Positions 26,927 to 35,717 of a DNA stretch of 64,000 nucleotides are shown one piece after another. This DNA is from Ornithinibacillus contaminans (GTDB lineage Bacteria > Bacillota > Bacilli > Bacillales > Amphibacillaceae), in contig NZ_LDPV02000018.1 of NCBI RefSeq assembly GCF_001038425.2, positions 1 to 64,000 on the forward strand, in the 5' to 3' direction. Each line of letters begins with the position of its first letter. Within the stretch, counting starts at the first letter, position 1. Made by a program: the position numbers and the translations under genes. Under the pieces are notes generated by a model. The model had not been told where the DNA came from and did no database searches. It saw nothing but the letters and a program-made list of their open reading frames with translations.

Positions 26927-27013
26927 AAGGATTGTCTGGTTTGGCTGATGTTTTCGGATATCTGCTGATACTTGTGCTTTTCCTGCTGATACACCACGTA
27001 TCCTTTTCAGATC
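26927..27013. repeat. Degenerate ~20-bp periodic repeat (CTGATA/CGGATA)
   Basis: The words CGGATA (26927), CTGATG (26945), CGGATA (26955), CTGATA (26965), CTGATA (26986) and CAGATC (27008) recur. The clearest run is TCTGCTGATA, TCCTGCTGATA and CAGATC, in steps of 21 and 22. It lies between the HesB-like and brnQ genes. It resembles the TTCGG arrays in spacing and intergenic position, but the word differs and the copies are fewer. Confidence 0.5.
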
Positions 27014-27035
27014 ACCTAGCCCTATCCTTCACCGC

Positions 27036-28382
27036 TTACGATGATTTCCGTTGTATCCTTGCGATCATCCCGACTGCAACCATCACAATTAGCGCTGGAA
27101 CTAGCCAGCCAAGCCCTTCCCCGTACAGTGGTAGGGTGTTTTCATAGAACGTTACAATCGGTCCGAACCAACCATAGTCTTCTATCCCCAGAGAGGCATA
27201 TAATGATTTCAAGCCATCAATGATACTAATCATAAACGTTACTACTGTTGCTGTACTATACACCATGCGTGAATGACCAAATAATGGTGATAAGAATGTT
27301 AGCAACATTAATACAATGGCTAATGGATAAAGGAACATTAATACTGGGACAGAAAAGCTGATAATGTTTGATAGTCCAATATTAGCAATTCCAAATGTAA
27401 GTACCGTAAAGAAGATGACCAGTGTCTTATAGCCAAGTTTCGGAATCAATTTGTGAAAATATTCTCCGCAAGCGACCATTAAGCCGATATTGGTTGTTAA
27501 ACAAGCAAGCACGATTACGATCCCAAGAAGAATTGTACCGAACGAGCCAAAATAATATTCCGCAGCACCACTTAAAATCGGTCCACCTGTATCGAATAAT
27601 CCAAATGTTTCCGTGCTAACCGCGCCTAAATAGGCAATACCTACATAAATGATTGCTAACAGCGCAATCGCAATAACACCTGTTTTCGCTGTTGCTGTTA
27701 ATATTCCTTTTTTCGAGGTAACACCTAGAGACCGAATCGAATTAATAACAATAATACCAAAAACAAGGGACGCCAATGCATCCATCGTGTTATATCCTTC
27801 TAAGAATCCTTTCGTAAAGGCGCCATGCTGATATGCTTCTACAGGACTCTGAACTGCCCCGATTGGTTGTAAGACAACCATTACAAGCAGTACGGCAAGT
27901 AAAACCACGATACCTGGCGCTAAGATTTTCCCAACATTATCAACCATTTTCGCAGGATTCAACGAAAACCATAAGGAAATCGCAAAAAACACCAACGTAA
28001 ATACGAATAGTGCTATTTGTGCAGAGCCTTCCCCAATATGTGGTGCGATGGCAATATCAAAGGCCACAGCTCCTGTTCTCGGTGCAGCAAAAAATGGTCC
28101 AATAGTTAAATACAATAATGCCGTAAACAAAATAGCATAAACAGGGCTCACCCGACTCGCCAGGTCCTGTAAATCTTTACTGCCAGAGTAACCCATCGCT
28201 AGGATCCCTAATAACGGCAACCCAACCCCTGTCAATAGAAAGCCCGCTACCGCTGGCCATAAATTCGTACCTGCAGCTTGTCCTAGCTGTGCCGGAAAGA
28301 TTAAATTTCCCGCTCCAAAAAATAATGCAAATAACATCACACCTATTACCAAATAGGCTGATCGTGATAATTTTTCCTTCAC
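27036..28382 (-). CDS. brnQ: Branched-chain amino acid transporter BrnQ (LIVCS family)
   Basis: This sodium- or proton-coupled importer of leucine, isoleucine and valine has 448 residues and about 12 membrane helices. It starts SAYLVIGVMLFALFFGAGNL and continues IFPAQLGQAAG, the LIVCS signature; GYSGSKDLQDLASRVSP is also typical. GTG at 28382 is chosen because GGGAGAG lies 8 bases upstream and the membrane domain starts there; a longer frame adds 31 charged residues with no ribosome site. No T-box or CodY site was recognised upstream. Confidence 0.92.
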   Translation of the reverse strand: MKEKLSRSAYLVIGVMLFALFFGAGNLIFPAQLGQAAGTNLWPAVAGFLLTGVGLPLLGILAMGYSGSKDLQDLASRVSPVYAILFTALLYLTIGPFFAAPRTGAVAFDIAIAPHIGEGSAQIALFVFTLVFFAISLWFSLNPAKMVDNVGKILAPGIVVLLAVLLVMVVLQPIGAVQSPVEAYQHGAFTKGFLEGYNTMDALASLVFGIIVINSIRSLGVTSKKGILTATAKTGVIAIALLAIIYVGIAYLGAVSTETFGLFDTGGPILSGAAEYYFGSFGTILLGIVIVLACLTTNIGLMVACGEYFHKLIPKLGYKTLVIFFTVLTFGIANIGLSNIISFSVPVLMFLYPLAIVLMLLTFLSPLFGHSRMVYSTATVVTFMISIIDGLKSLYASLGIEDYGWFGPIVTFYENTLPLYGEGLGWLVPALIVMVAVGMIARIQRKSS

Positions 28383-28526
28383 TGTATACTCTCCCTTGAT
28401 GTATCTATCCAAATAATCAAATTTTTCCGTTAGGCAATAGGTATCCATCATACTATCGATTTCCATAAGATGCAACCGAAATTATGACATTTTTCGACTT
28501 TTCTCTACTATTAATTTTCCAATTAA

Positions 28527-28573
28527 AATAGCCAATCATAGGATTATTTTTTCCAATGATTGGCCATTCTATT
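28527..28573 (-). terminator. Intrinsic terminator of the arginase-fold gene
   Basis: On the minus strand AATGGCCAATCATTGG pairs with CCTATGATTGGCTATTTT across an A-rich loop. Confidence 0.75.
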
Positions 28574-28592
28574 TCGCAAGAGCTATACATTC

Positions 28593-29378
28593 CTAATGAA
28601 CTACTGTCTCGGACTGAATTCCCGCTAACACGCTCTTTAAAATCATTTCATTTGCACCTGTATTCTTCCTAATCGCATCCTTTGTAATCGGATTGAAAGC
28701 ATTAGTTGGCGTAATCGGGTATTCCCCGCAAATATCTAGCCCAACTAGTTCTCTATTGTTTAAAATTATGGTTACCAGTTGGAGTAGTTCTGTCAGTAAC
28801 ATGGTCCCATGATCCCAAGCGGTAACCGCCTGTCTTTTGTCTAACACGTCTTTATCAATACTGATATAAACCTGATCGGTAGGTACGTGTTCTAGGATGG
28901 AACGTACGAAATTGGAGTCAATAGCTTGAAGTGTGTTCTTGGAGTAGGCAACAATTTTATCTTGATAGCCTAATGGAATATACTGTTCCCAATCCTCATG
29001 GACACCTAGCATCACTACCTTTTGTAAAAAAGGAAGCTGTTGCAAGGCTTCAAGTACCCAGGAACCGCAGGATATAAGTGAATCACTTGGAGATGGCAGT
29101 GCGTCTGTATGATGATCAAATAAAATTAACGTAAAAGGCGTTTGGATTCTAGCTAACAACAAGTAAGAAACATAATGATAGTTACCACTACCTAAAAAGG
29201 TTATCGGACTTATCGGTGCCTCTCCTATCAATCTTTCAATCTCTCGTAATGATTCCCTTTCACAAAATAGATTTGTATTCGAAATTCCCGTAACATCAAA
29301 AGATTTCACTGCTTTATCGTGGAGAAAATGACTGGCATGATACGTACGGTCAAAATGCAACACGGTTATATCATTCAT
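28593..29378 (-). CDS. Arginase/agmatinase-superfamily enzyme
   Basis: This 261-residue ureohydrolase-fold protein has metal-binding motifs: GSGNYHYVSYLLLARI (His), ILFDHHTDALPSP (DxHxD-like, DHHTD) and YISIDKDVLDKRQ (SxDxDxxD, with Lys as the second variable residue). The family cleaves guanidino groups (arginine, agmatine, formiminoglutamate) using two manganese ions. It is shorter than typical enzymes (about 300), and the active-site loop differs, so the substrate is open. It lies next to the mntABCD operon, a suggestive but unproven link. Confidence 0.8.
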   Translation of the reverse strand: MNDITVLHFDRTYHASHFLHDKAVKSFDVTGISNTNLFCERESLREIERLIGEAPISPITFLGSGNYHYVSYLLLARIQTPFTLILFDHHTDALPSPSDSLISCGSWVLEALQQLPFLQKVVMLGVHEDWEQYIPLGYQDKIVAYSKNTLQAIDSNFVRSILEHVPTDQVYISIDKDVLDKRQAVTAWDHGTMLLTELLQLVTIILNNRELVGLDICGEYPITPTNAFNPITKDAIRKNTGANEMILKSVLAGIQSETVVH

Positions 29379-29455
29379 CGTAATCCTTCCTTTTTATTTT
29401 AGTATAGCACTCTATTCAACGCTCTTGTTCCATAATGCCTACACAAATTAAAGAG

Positions 29456-29496
29456 GCTGTCTCTAATAGCTTAAAACTATTGAAAGACAGCCTAGT
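29456..29496 (-). terminator. Intrinsic terminator of mntABCD
   Basis: AGGCTGTCTTTCAATAG and CTATTAGAGACAGCCT form a stem on the minus strand followed by CTTTAATTT. Confidence 0.88.
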
Positions 29497-29498
29497 TA

Positions 29499-30374
29499 TC
29501 ATGAAACAACACTTGTTGGTCGCACATATTTTGCCACTAACCCATGCTTCGGAGAGCCTAGAAAACTAATGAAGAATAGCACTCCTGTCGCAAATGCCAT
29601 GGATCCTGAAATAGAGGTATCCAACCAAGTGGCAACACCATAACCAGCTACAGCAGAGATAATTCCAAACAACCCGCTCAAGGCTAACATATTGGATAGC
29701 TTATCGGTCCAGAGATAGGCAGTTGCTGCAGGTGTAATAAGCATCGCAACCACCATGATTGCCCCCACTGCATCAAACGAAGCAACGGTTGTAATCGATA
29801 CGAGGCTCATAAAGATATAGTGCATCGCGATTACTGGCAAACCTAGACTAGCTGCAAGTGCAGGATCAAACGACGTAATCTTCCACTCCTTATAAAACAC
29901 CGTTATAAAAAATAACACGACTACTAATACAACAAGTAACAATGCAGTTGCTTGCGGTATTTGGCCAATAATTGGCAAGGTAATGGTATTAAATGGGATA
30001 AAGGTAATTTCCCCCATCAACGCGTGCTGTACATCTAAATGGGCATTTCCAACCGATGTGGAAATTAAAATAACACCTATCGCGAATAATGTAGTAAACA
30101 CGATTCCCATTGACGCATCGTGCTGTACACGTAGTGAGTGCAAGCTTTGCACTAAAAAGGCAGTCAACAGACCGGCGAATATCCCCCCAATCAGCATCGC
30201 AGGTCCACTTACCTCTTTCGTAAAAAGAAACGCAATAACAATCCCTAATAAAACAGTATGGCTAATCGCATCCGCCATCATCGCAGTTTTGCGAAGTATC
30301 AAAAACACCCCAACTAGCCCGCAGGACAAGCCTACTAAAGCAGCAGTCAACACAATCCAAGCTGTATAAGTCAC
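29499..30374 (-). CDS. mntD: Manganese ABC transporter permease MntD
   Basis: This 291-residue ABC-3 family permease has about eight membrane helices. LILRKTAMMADAISHTVLLG and DASMGIVFTTLFAIGVILIS are typical of MntD/ZnuB-type proteins, and the coupling helix region is near YKEWKITSFDPALAASLGLP. GTG start, with GGGAGGGG ahead. It forms the membrane channel with the preceding permease (1-bp spacing). It is the last gene of the operon and is followed by a hairpin. Confidence 0.9.
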   Translation of the reverse strand: MTYTAWIVLTAALVGLSCGLVGVFLILRKTAMMADAISHTVLLGIVIAFLFTKEVSGPAMLIGGIFAGLLTAFLVQSLHSLRVQHDASMGIVFTTLFAIGVILISTSVGNAHLDVQHALMGEITFIPFNTITLPIIGQIPQATALLLVVLVVVLFFITVFYKEWKITSFDPALAASLGLPVIAMHYIFMSLVSITTVASFDAVGAIMVVAMLITPAATAYLWTDKLSNMLALSGLFGIISAVAGYGVATWLDTSISGSMAFATGVLFFISFLGSPKHGLVAKYVRPTSVVS

Positions 30375-30375
30375 G

Positions 30376-31290
30376 TTACTTCACCCCTCCCGCTTCGAGA
30401 TGTGTTCTGGCTTTTTGAGCTTTCATCTGGATTTTTAATTGCACGTAGTTAACCAGAAGCCCTTTCTCTTTACCAAAAACAAGGGAAACTAAAAACAATC
30501 CACTGGCAACAATTACAATAAAGGGACCAGTTGGCCAGCCGCTACCTAACGTACTAATTACCGTACCAGAAGCCCCCGCAACTCCACCAAATACAGCAGA
30601 TAGAATAAGCATAGCTTGGAAGGAATGTGTCCAATAGCGGGCACTTACTGCTGGAATAATTAACATAGCAGCCATCAGGATTACACCCACCGCCTGAATA
30701 CCAATCACAATAGTCGTTACCAGCACGGCAGTATAAAGTATGTTCATCCCTTTCAACGATAGCCCTATTCCTTTAGCAAATTGTTGATCAAACAGATAGA
30801 GCTTCCACTCTTTAAATCCGATAAATATTACCAGGATGACTAGCATTGCTAAAATCAGCATTGTTAGCACATCCGTCTTAATCATTGCGGCAGCCTGACC
30901 ATAGATAAAGCTATCGAGGCCACTCTGATTCCCACCTGCTGAACGATTAGCAATCGAAAGCAGCATGACACCAAACCCATAAAAAACCGCTAACGTCATC
31001 CCCATCGCAGTATCCTCTGATATCCGACTGGAGTTCGTTATCCATTGGATGAGGGATGCAGCTACTAACGCACTAGCCGCTGCTCCAATGACGAGAATGA
31101 ACAGGTTTTTTTCACCAATAATTAAAAATGCTAATACGACCCCAGGTAATGCTGCATGGGATAAAGCATCACTCATCAGATTTTGCCGTTTCCAATACGC
31201 CATACACCCAATGGTTCCTGATGCTATACCGAGTATCATCGTACTTAACAATACCCATCCGGTATTGCTATTTAAAAGTTGGGACAGCAT
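30376..31290 (-). CDS. mntC: Manganese ABC transporter permease MntC
   Basis: This 304-residue ABC-3 permease contains YWKRQNLMSDALSHAALPGV and EDTAMGMTLAVFYGFGVMLL, paralogous to the next gene. It has about eight helices, plus a charged C-terminal tail (QLKIQMKAQKARTHLEAGGV). The start is ATG at 31290, 23 bp inside the end of the ATPase gene, with GGAGG upstream. A longer frame would overlap the ATPase by 110 bp. Confidence 0.9.
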   Translation of the reverse strand: MLSQLLNSNTGWVLLSTMILGIASGTIGCMAYWKRQNLMSDALSHAALPGVVLAFLIIGEKNLFILVIGAAASALVAASLIQWITNSSRISEDTAMGMTLAVFYGFGVMLLSIANRSAGGNQSGLDSFIYGQAAAMIKTDVLTMLILAMLVILVIFIGFKEWKLYLFDQQFAKGIGLSLKGMNILYTAVLVTTIVIGIQAVGVILMAAMLIIPAVSARYWTHSFQAMLILSAVFGGVAGASGTVISTLGSGWPTGPFIVIVASGLFLVSLVFGKEKGLLVNYVQLKIQMKAQKARTHLEAGGVK

Positions 31291-32029
31291 GATGTGAGTC
31301 GCCTCCCATCCATCGCATATTACCACCATACGTATTGGCAATGGATTCTTTCGTGAATACGTCTTCTGTCTTCCCATGCTTAATTACGGTATGATTCAGC
31401 AATAATACGTGGTCAAAATAATCTTCCACGGTTTGCAAATCATGGTGAACAACCATAACCGTTTTTCCAATTGTCTTTAATTCCTTTAATATCGTCATAA
31501 TGGCCCGCTCTGTAGCAGCATCTACACCAGCCAATGGTTCATCCATGAAATACAAATCCGCATTTTGCACGAGTGCCCGCGCAAGAAATACACGCTGTTG
31601 TTGTCCACCAGATAGCTGACTAATTTGACGCTTGGCATAATCAGCCATCCCCATTTTATCTAATGCTTCAAAGGCTTTGTCCCGATCTTCCTTAGAAGGT
31701 CGCTTCATCCAGCCTATTTTGCCATACAGACCCATTGTAACGACATCTAAAGCATCCGTCGGAAAGTCCCAGTCCACAGAGCCGCGCTGAGGTACATAAC
31801 CAATTCTCTTTTTAGCTTTCTGAAACGGAAGTCCAAAGAAGGATACCTGACCAGTCAACGAAAGATGTAAGCTTAATAGTGTTTTAATAAGTGTTGACTT
31901 CCCAGCACCATTCGGACCGACAATTCCTGTTAACGATCCTGGTTCTACTTGAAAATTCACATCCTGCAGAACCGTATTTTTCCGATATGATGCCGCTAAG
32001 TTTTCCACTGTGATAATTGGTTTTACCAT
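31268..32029 (-). CDS. mntB: Manganese ABC transporter ATPase MntB
   Basis: This 253-residue ABC ATPase has Walker A GPNGAGKST, signature LSGGQQQR, Walker B LYFMDEPLAGVD and H-loop VVHHDLQTV. The sequence GYVPQRGSVDWDFPTDALDV, a Q-loop with the VDWDFP extension, marks the manganese/zinc ABC group. AAGGAGG lies upstream. It energises uptake through the two permeases that follow. Confidence 0.93.
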   Translation of the reverse strand: MVKPIITVENLAASYRKNTVLQDVNFQVEPGSLTGIVGPNGAGKSTLIKTLLSLHLSLTGQVSFFGLPFQKAKKRIGYVPQRGSVDWDFPTDALDVVTMGLYGKIGWMKRPSKEDRDKAFEALDKMGMADYAKRQISQLSGGQQQRVFLARALVQNADLYFMDEPLAGVDAATERAIMTILKELKTIGKTVMVVHHDLQTVEDYFDHVLLLNHTVIKHGKTEDVFTKESIANTYGGNMRWMGGDSHHAVPTFK

Positions 32030-32044
32030 GTTTCTTCAGCCTCC

Positions 32045-32977
32045 TTATTGGTTCAACGCTTTATAAATGGTAGAAATGTTATGGCGATACATTCCGATGT
32101 ACGTTCCCTCTTCTGTTCCAGGCTGGCCCATTGCATCCGAATATAGTTCACCACCAATTGAAACATCTACTCCATCACTTTGCGCTCCTTCTATGACTGC
32201 TTGAATCGTATTCTGATTTATACTAGATTCTACAAATATAGCCGGAACGTTATATTCCTTAATAATAGCTATCGTGTTATTAATATCTGCCACACCGACT
32301 TCCGATTCGGTGCTTAGACCTTGTAGACCGATGACTTCCAAGTCATGTAATCGACCAAAATAGCCAAACGCATCATGAGCGGTCACTAAAAACCGATGCT
32401 CTTTCGGAATTTCAGAGAGCTTCTCCGCTTCTTGCTTTAAAGCATCTAATTCTGCAAAATAGGCTTGTTTGTTCTCCTCAAAAAAATCAGCATTCTCTGG
32501 TGATGATTCCTTTAATTGCTCAACAGCTGCCGTCAGTCCCTTTCTCCACAAATCGATATCAAACCATATGTGCGGATCAATCGCGCCATTTTCGTCCGTT
32601 AATAATTCGTCCTCTGGAATGGCGTCTCCCATTGCCATTACAGGCTTTGTTTCCCCGATTGAGGCAAACATATCGACCATATTAGCCTCTAAATGTAGAC
32701 CACTGTAAAAAATAATGTCCGCATCACCCAATTTCTGAATGTCACGTTGTGTTGGATTATATAGATGCGGATCAACCGACGGACCCATTAAACTCTCAAC
32801 GGTGATTTTATCGCCTCCAATCACCGACAATGGTTCACCGATCTGCGATATGGTGGTGACGACGTGTAATTTTTCACCATCTTGACTTCCTCCTGTCTCC
32901 GTTTCACCACAAGCTGCTAGTATCATTGCCATTCCAAGAACCAGCAACACTCCCCAACATTTCATAAATCTACCCAT
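32045..32977 (-). CDS. mntA: Manganese-binding lipoprotein MntA (cluster 9 SBP)
   Basis: This 310-residue surface lipoprotein has a signal peptide ending in the lipobox LAAC. Metal ligands expected for the PsaA/TroA family are visible in GPSVDPHLYNPTQRD, GAIDPHIWFDIDLW, FVESSINQNTIQ and GELYSDAMGQPG. ATG at 32977 is chosen since AAAGGAG lies 8 bases upstream. It is the first gene of the operon, with two MntR-like boxes around the promoter. Manganese rather than zinc is inferred from those boxes and from synteny with B. subtilis mntABCD. Confidence 0.9.
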   Translation of the reverse strand: MGRFMKCWGVLLVLGMAMILAACGETETGGSQDGEKLHVVTTISQIGEPLSVIGGDKITVESLMGPSVDPHLYNPTQRDIQKLGDADIIFYSGLHLEANMVDMFASIGETKPVMAMGDAIPEDELLTDENGAIDPHIWFDIDLWRKGLTAAVEQLKESSPENADFFEENKQAYFAELDALKQEAEKLSEIPKEHRFLVTAHDAFGYFGRLHDLEVIGLQGLSTESEVGVADINNTIAIIKEYNVPAIFVESSINQNTIQAVIEGAQSDGVDVSIGGELYSDAMGQPGTEEGTYIGMYRHNISTIYKALNQ

Positions 32978-32996
32978 TTTGTACACTCCTTTTTAT

Positions 32997-33012
32997 TTTT
33001 CCTTAGGGAAAC
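32997..33012. promoter_or_regulatory. MntR-like operator, downstream copy
   Basis: TTTTCCTTAGGGAAAC resembles the MntR box (TTTGCCTTAAGGAAAC form) and lies between the -10 and the mntA start, a position where binding blocks transcription. Confidence 0.7.
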
Positions 33013-33029
33013 TTTATTTGTTACCAACA

Positions 33030-33059
33030 ACTATACGCCTGATTGTTTGTACACGTCAA
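33030..33059 (-). promoter_or_regulatory. Promoter of mntABCD
   Basis: Minus strand: -35 TTGACG and -10 TATAGT separated by 18 bp, about 50 bp before the mntA start. Confidence 0.75.
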
Positions 33060-33082
33060 GTATTTTTTATTGTGACTTTAAA

Positions 33083-33099
33083 TTTTTCCCAAAGGAAAC
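33083..33099. promoter_or_regulatory. MntR-like operator, upstream copy
   Basis: The second copy, TTTTTCCCAAAGGAAAC (minus strand GTTTCCTTTGGGAAAAA), is a dyad centred 35 bp upstream of the -35. It is almost the same word as the downstream copy. Confidence 0.65.
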
Positions 33100-33106
33100 A
33101 TTTAAT

Positions 33107-33142
33107 CAAAAAAAGACGCAGGAATTAAATCCCACGCCTTTA
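33107..33142 (-). terminator. Terminator of the EcsC-family gene
   Basis: GGCGTGGGA TTTAA TTCCTGCGTC stem-loop on the minus strand followed by seven T. Confidence 0.8.
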
Positions 33143-33146
33143 ACCA

Positions 33147-33875
33147 TTAATAATCCTTTGGTATTTCACTAAGTATCCGTAGTCGATAGGCATTCATCGC
33201 TGTTTCGCCAAGCTGATCTAACAAATTGTAATTAGCATAAGCACCAATCACCGCACCAATCCCAGGAACAAGCTGGAGTAGCTTTACAAAATCAATATAG
33301 TCACGATATTCCTGTTGAAATACTCTCCAGTCCATATCGGCGAGCTTTTCCTTTTGTTCTTCCCAGTTTTCAATAATGAAAAGCGTCTCCTTTTGCTTTT
33401 CGTCACTAGAAAAAGCGAGTTGAAAGATATGCAGAAGAAATAACCGCTCTTCATAATTATCCGTATCATATCCGTAAATAGCTGCCGCTTCAAACAGAAA
33501 TTTCATTTTAATAGATAGTAATAGTGGAAAATCTGCAAGTCCCAAAAGAATCCCGCCAGCCCCAGTTCCAGCACCTTCCACCGTGGCTGTTTTTCGATAC
33601 ATAGAAAGCTTTTCCTTCGTAAGCTCATCTCGTTCATACAGACTTAACCCTGACTGTATTCGTTTCTTGGTTGTTATATTGGACCCAACCAAGGTCGCTT
33701 TTACCATTTGCTTAATGCTTTCCGTCACCATCTGGTGTGCCTTTTCCGGTATTAGATTGTTAATCTTGGTCTGTGCCTTCTTTGCCAATCGATTGACCAT
33801 TCCAGATTGCTTCATCATTTTCGACCGCCAGGCAAGAAGCTCATCCATTACCTTTAATTCGTAATCATTCATCAT
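33147..33875 (-). CDS. EcsC-family protein
   Basis: This 242-residue protein of the EcsC family has a charged N-terminus, KAQTKINNLIPEKAHQMVTE, and a central Gly-rich hydrophobic patch, GAGTGAGGILLGLADFPLLL. VPGIGAVIGAYANYNLLDQL lies near the end; these are the conserved blocks of the family. B. subtilis EcsC is encoded with the EcsAB exporter but its function is unknown. Here it stands alone between the mnt operon and an ABC exporter gene. Confidence 0.88.
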   Translation of the reverse strand: MMNDYELKVMDELLAWRSKMMKQSGMVNRLAKKAQTKINNLIPEKAHQMVTESIKQMVKATLVGSNITTKKRIQSGLSLYERDELTKEKLSMYRKTATVEGAGTGAGGILLGLADFPLLLSIKMKFLFEAAAIYGYDTDNYEERLFLLHIFQLAFSSDEKQKETLFIIENWEEQKEKLADMDWRVFQQEYRDYIDFVKLLQLVPGIGAVIGAYANYNLLDQLGETAMNAYRLRILSEIPKDY

Positions 33876-33955
33876 TATCTTCCTTTACAGTAGTCAATAT
33901 TCATTATACGAATTTAGTGTTATGGTGGTTTCCTACAGATTCGCTGTTATGCCTT

Positions 33956-35686
33956 CTAGGTTAATTGCTGTTCAGCAAATTCACGATATAATGCATGCTG
34001 TTCAATCAATTCCTGATGGGTGCCACTGCCGGTAATTCTACCTTTTTCAATAAAAATAATCTTGTCGGCATCCACAATCGTCGATAAGCGATGGGCAATG
34101 ACAAATGTTGTGCGTCCTTCCATTAGTCTTGTCAACGCCTCTTGGACAATCCCTTCAGATTGACTATCTAAGCTTGCAGTTGCTTCGTCCATCATAAGGA
34201 TTTTCGGGTCGCGTAAAAATGCACGGGCAATATTAATACGTTGCCTTTGTCCACCTGACAGCTTCACTCCGCGTTCTCCAACCTCTGTATCCAGACCCTT
34301 TTCAAAGGAATGGATAAATTCGTCTGCATAGGCCATTTTCGCAACTTCCCATAGTCGTTCATCCGGAATCTCGCCTGCATTCTCTAACCCATACGTTAAA
34401 TTCTCTCGAATCGTGCCAGCCATCATCGCACTTTCTTGGGACACATACCCAATCTGGCTCCGCCATGACTTAAGTGATAACTCCTGTACATTGGTGTCGC
34501 CAATTCGGATCGCACCATCGGTTGGTTCAAAGTAACGTTCTAGCAAGGAGAATAAGGTCGTTTTTCCACCACCACTAGGTCCTGCAAAAGCAATCATTTC
34601 ACCGGGATTCGCTTTAAAGGTTACCTGTTCGAGTACTGGATCAGAATCCTCATAGGAGAACGAAACATTATCGACATAAATCGGTTGATTGGAAATATCT
34701 TTATCAATCCCATCCTGCCCAGCTTCTTCCGGTATCTCAAGAATTCCAATAATGCGCTCTGTCGCGCCTTTTGCTTTTTGCAATTGCGTAAAGAACATCG
34801 CAAAGGACGTGATTGGAAAAATAATTTGGAAAAGGTAGAGTAAAAATGCGACTAATGATCCTGTTGTCATCGAACCATCTGCCACACGGATCCCACCGTA
34901 GCCAATTAGCACCACAATGACTACCATCATAACGGTGTAAATTAGGGGACCAATAAGAGCAAAAATCCGCGCCTCTTTTAGTCCAAATGTTAGTAATCGT
35001 TTTATTCCAGCGAATCCTTTGGTTTCCTCAACGGTTTCAGCTGTAGATGATTTCATTAAACGAATTTCACTTATCGTCTGTTGTATATCACCTGAAAATG
35101 TCGCCGTTTCATCCTGTAGACTTCGTGATACTTTTGCCATTTTACTACCAAGCGGCATCATAATAACCATGGTAACCGGAACTGCAATGAGCATCATTAG
35201 CGTCATTTTCCAATCCATAATCAGTAAGATGATTACCGCCCCGATAATAGAAATGATCCCGCCTATAAATTGCGGGAAGTGCTGGGATATTAAATCCTTT
35301 ACAATACCGGTATCATTTACAACACGACTGACCGATTCGCCACTTGCCTGCTTATTAAAATAACCAACAGGTAGACGTATTAGCTTGAACCACATTTTCT
35401 CACGTAGCTTGGCAACAATCTTTTGACCAACCGCAGCTAATAAATAAGTAGACACACCATCAATAACCGCTTGTAAAATAAACACAACAACGATCAGAAT
35501 AATTAGTCCGACACTCAATGATTCTATGGAAAAACCATCTACTAATTCTCTTGTTAAAAGTGGAATTGTTAGACCAATAAGGGTGGTGATAATACTTCCA
35601 ATCAGCCCAAAGGTCAACGCAAGCTTTGGTATGTTGGTTGATAAAATCAAGTTAAGAAAAGGTTTGATACTTTTATTTTCCTTCAT
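33956..35686 (-). CDS. ABC exporter half-transporter, BmrA/LmrA-like
   Basis: This is a 576-residue fused protein: about six membrane helices (residues 15-310), then an ATPase domain. Walker A is GPSGGGKTTL, Q-loop GYVSQESAMMAGTIRENL, signature LSGGQRQR, Walker B ILMMDEATASLD and H-loop VIAHRLSTI. Half-transporters of this type homodimerise and expel drugs or lipids. The best match in memory is B. subtilis BmrA/YvcC. No regulator gene adjoins it. Substrate unknown. Confidence 0.92.
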   Translation of the reverse strand: MKENKSIKPFLNLILSTNIPKLALTFGLIGSIITTLIGLTIPLLTRELVDGFSIESLSVGLIILIVVVFILQAVIDGVSTYLLAAVGQKIVAKLREKMWFKLIRLPVGYFNKQASGESVSRVVNDTGIVKDLISQHFPQFIGGIISIIGAVIILLIMDWKMTLMMLIAVPVTMVIMMPLGSKMAKVSRSLQDETATFSGDIQQTISEIRLMKSSTAETVEETKGFAGIKRLLTFGLKEARIFALIGPLIYTVMMVVIVVLIGYGGIRVADGSMTTGSLVAFLLYLFQIIFPITSFAMFFTQLQKAKGATERIIGILEIPEEAGQDGIDKDISNQPIYVDNVSFSYEDSDPVLEQVTFKANPGEMIAFAGPSGGGKTTLFSLLERYFEPTDGAIRIGDTNVQELSLKSWRSQIGYVSQESAMMAGTIRENLTYGLENAGEIPDERLWEVAKMAYADEFIHSFEKGLDTEVGERGVKLSGGQRQRINIARAFLRDPKILMMDEATASLDSQSEGIVQEALTRLMEGRTTFVIAHRLSTIVDADKIIFIEKGRITGSGTHQELIEQHALYREFAEQQLT

Positions 35687-35717
35687 GTTCTTTCTCCAGT
35701 TCTATTATTAATTTAAT

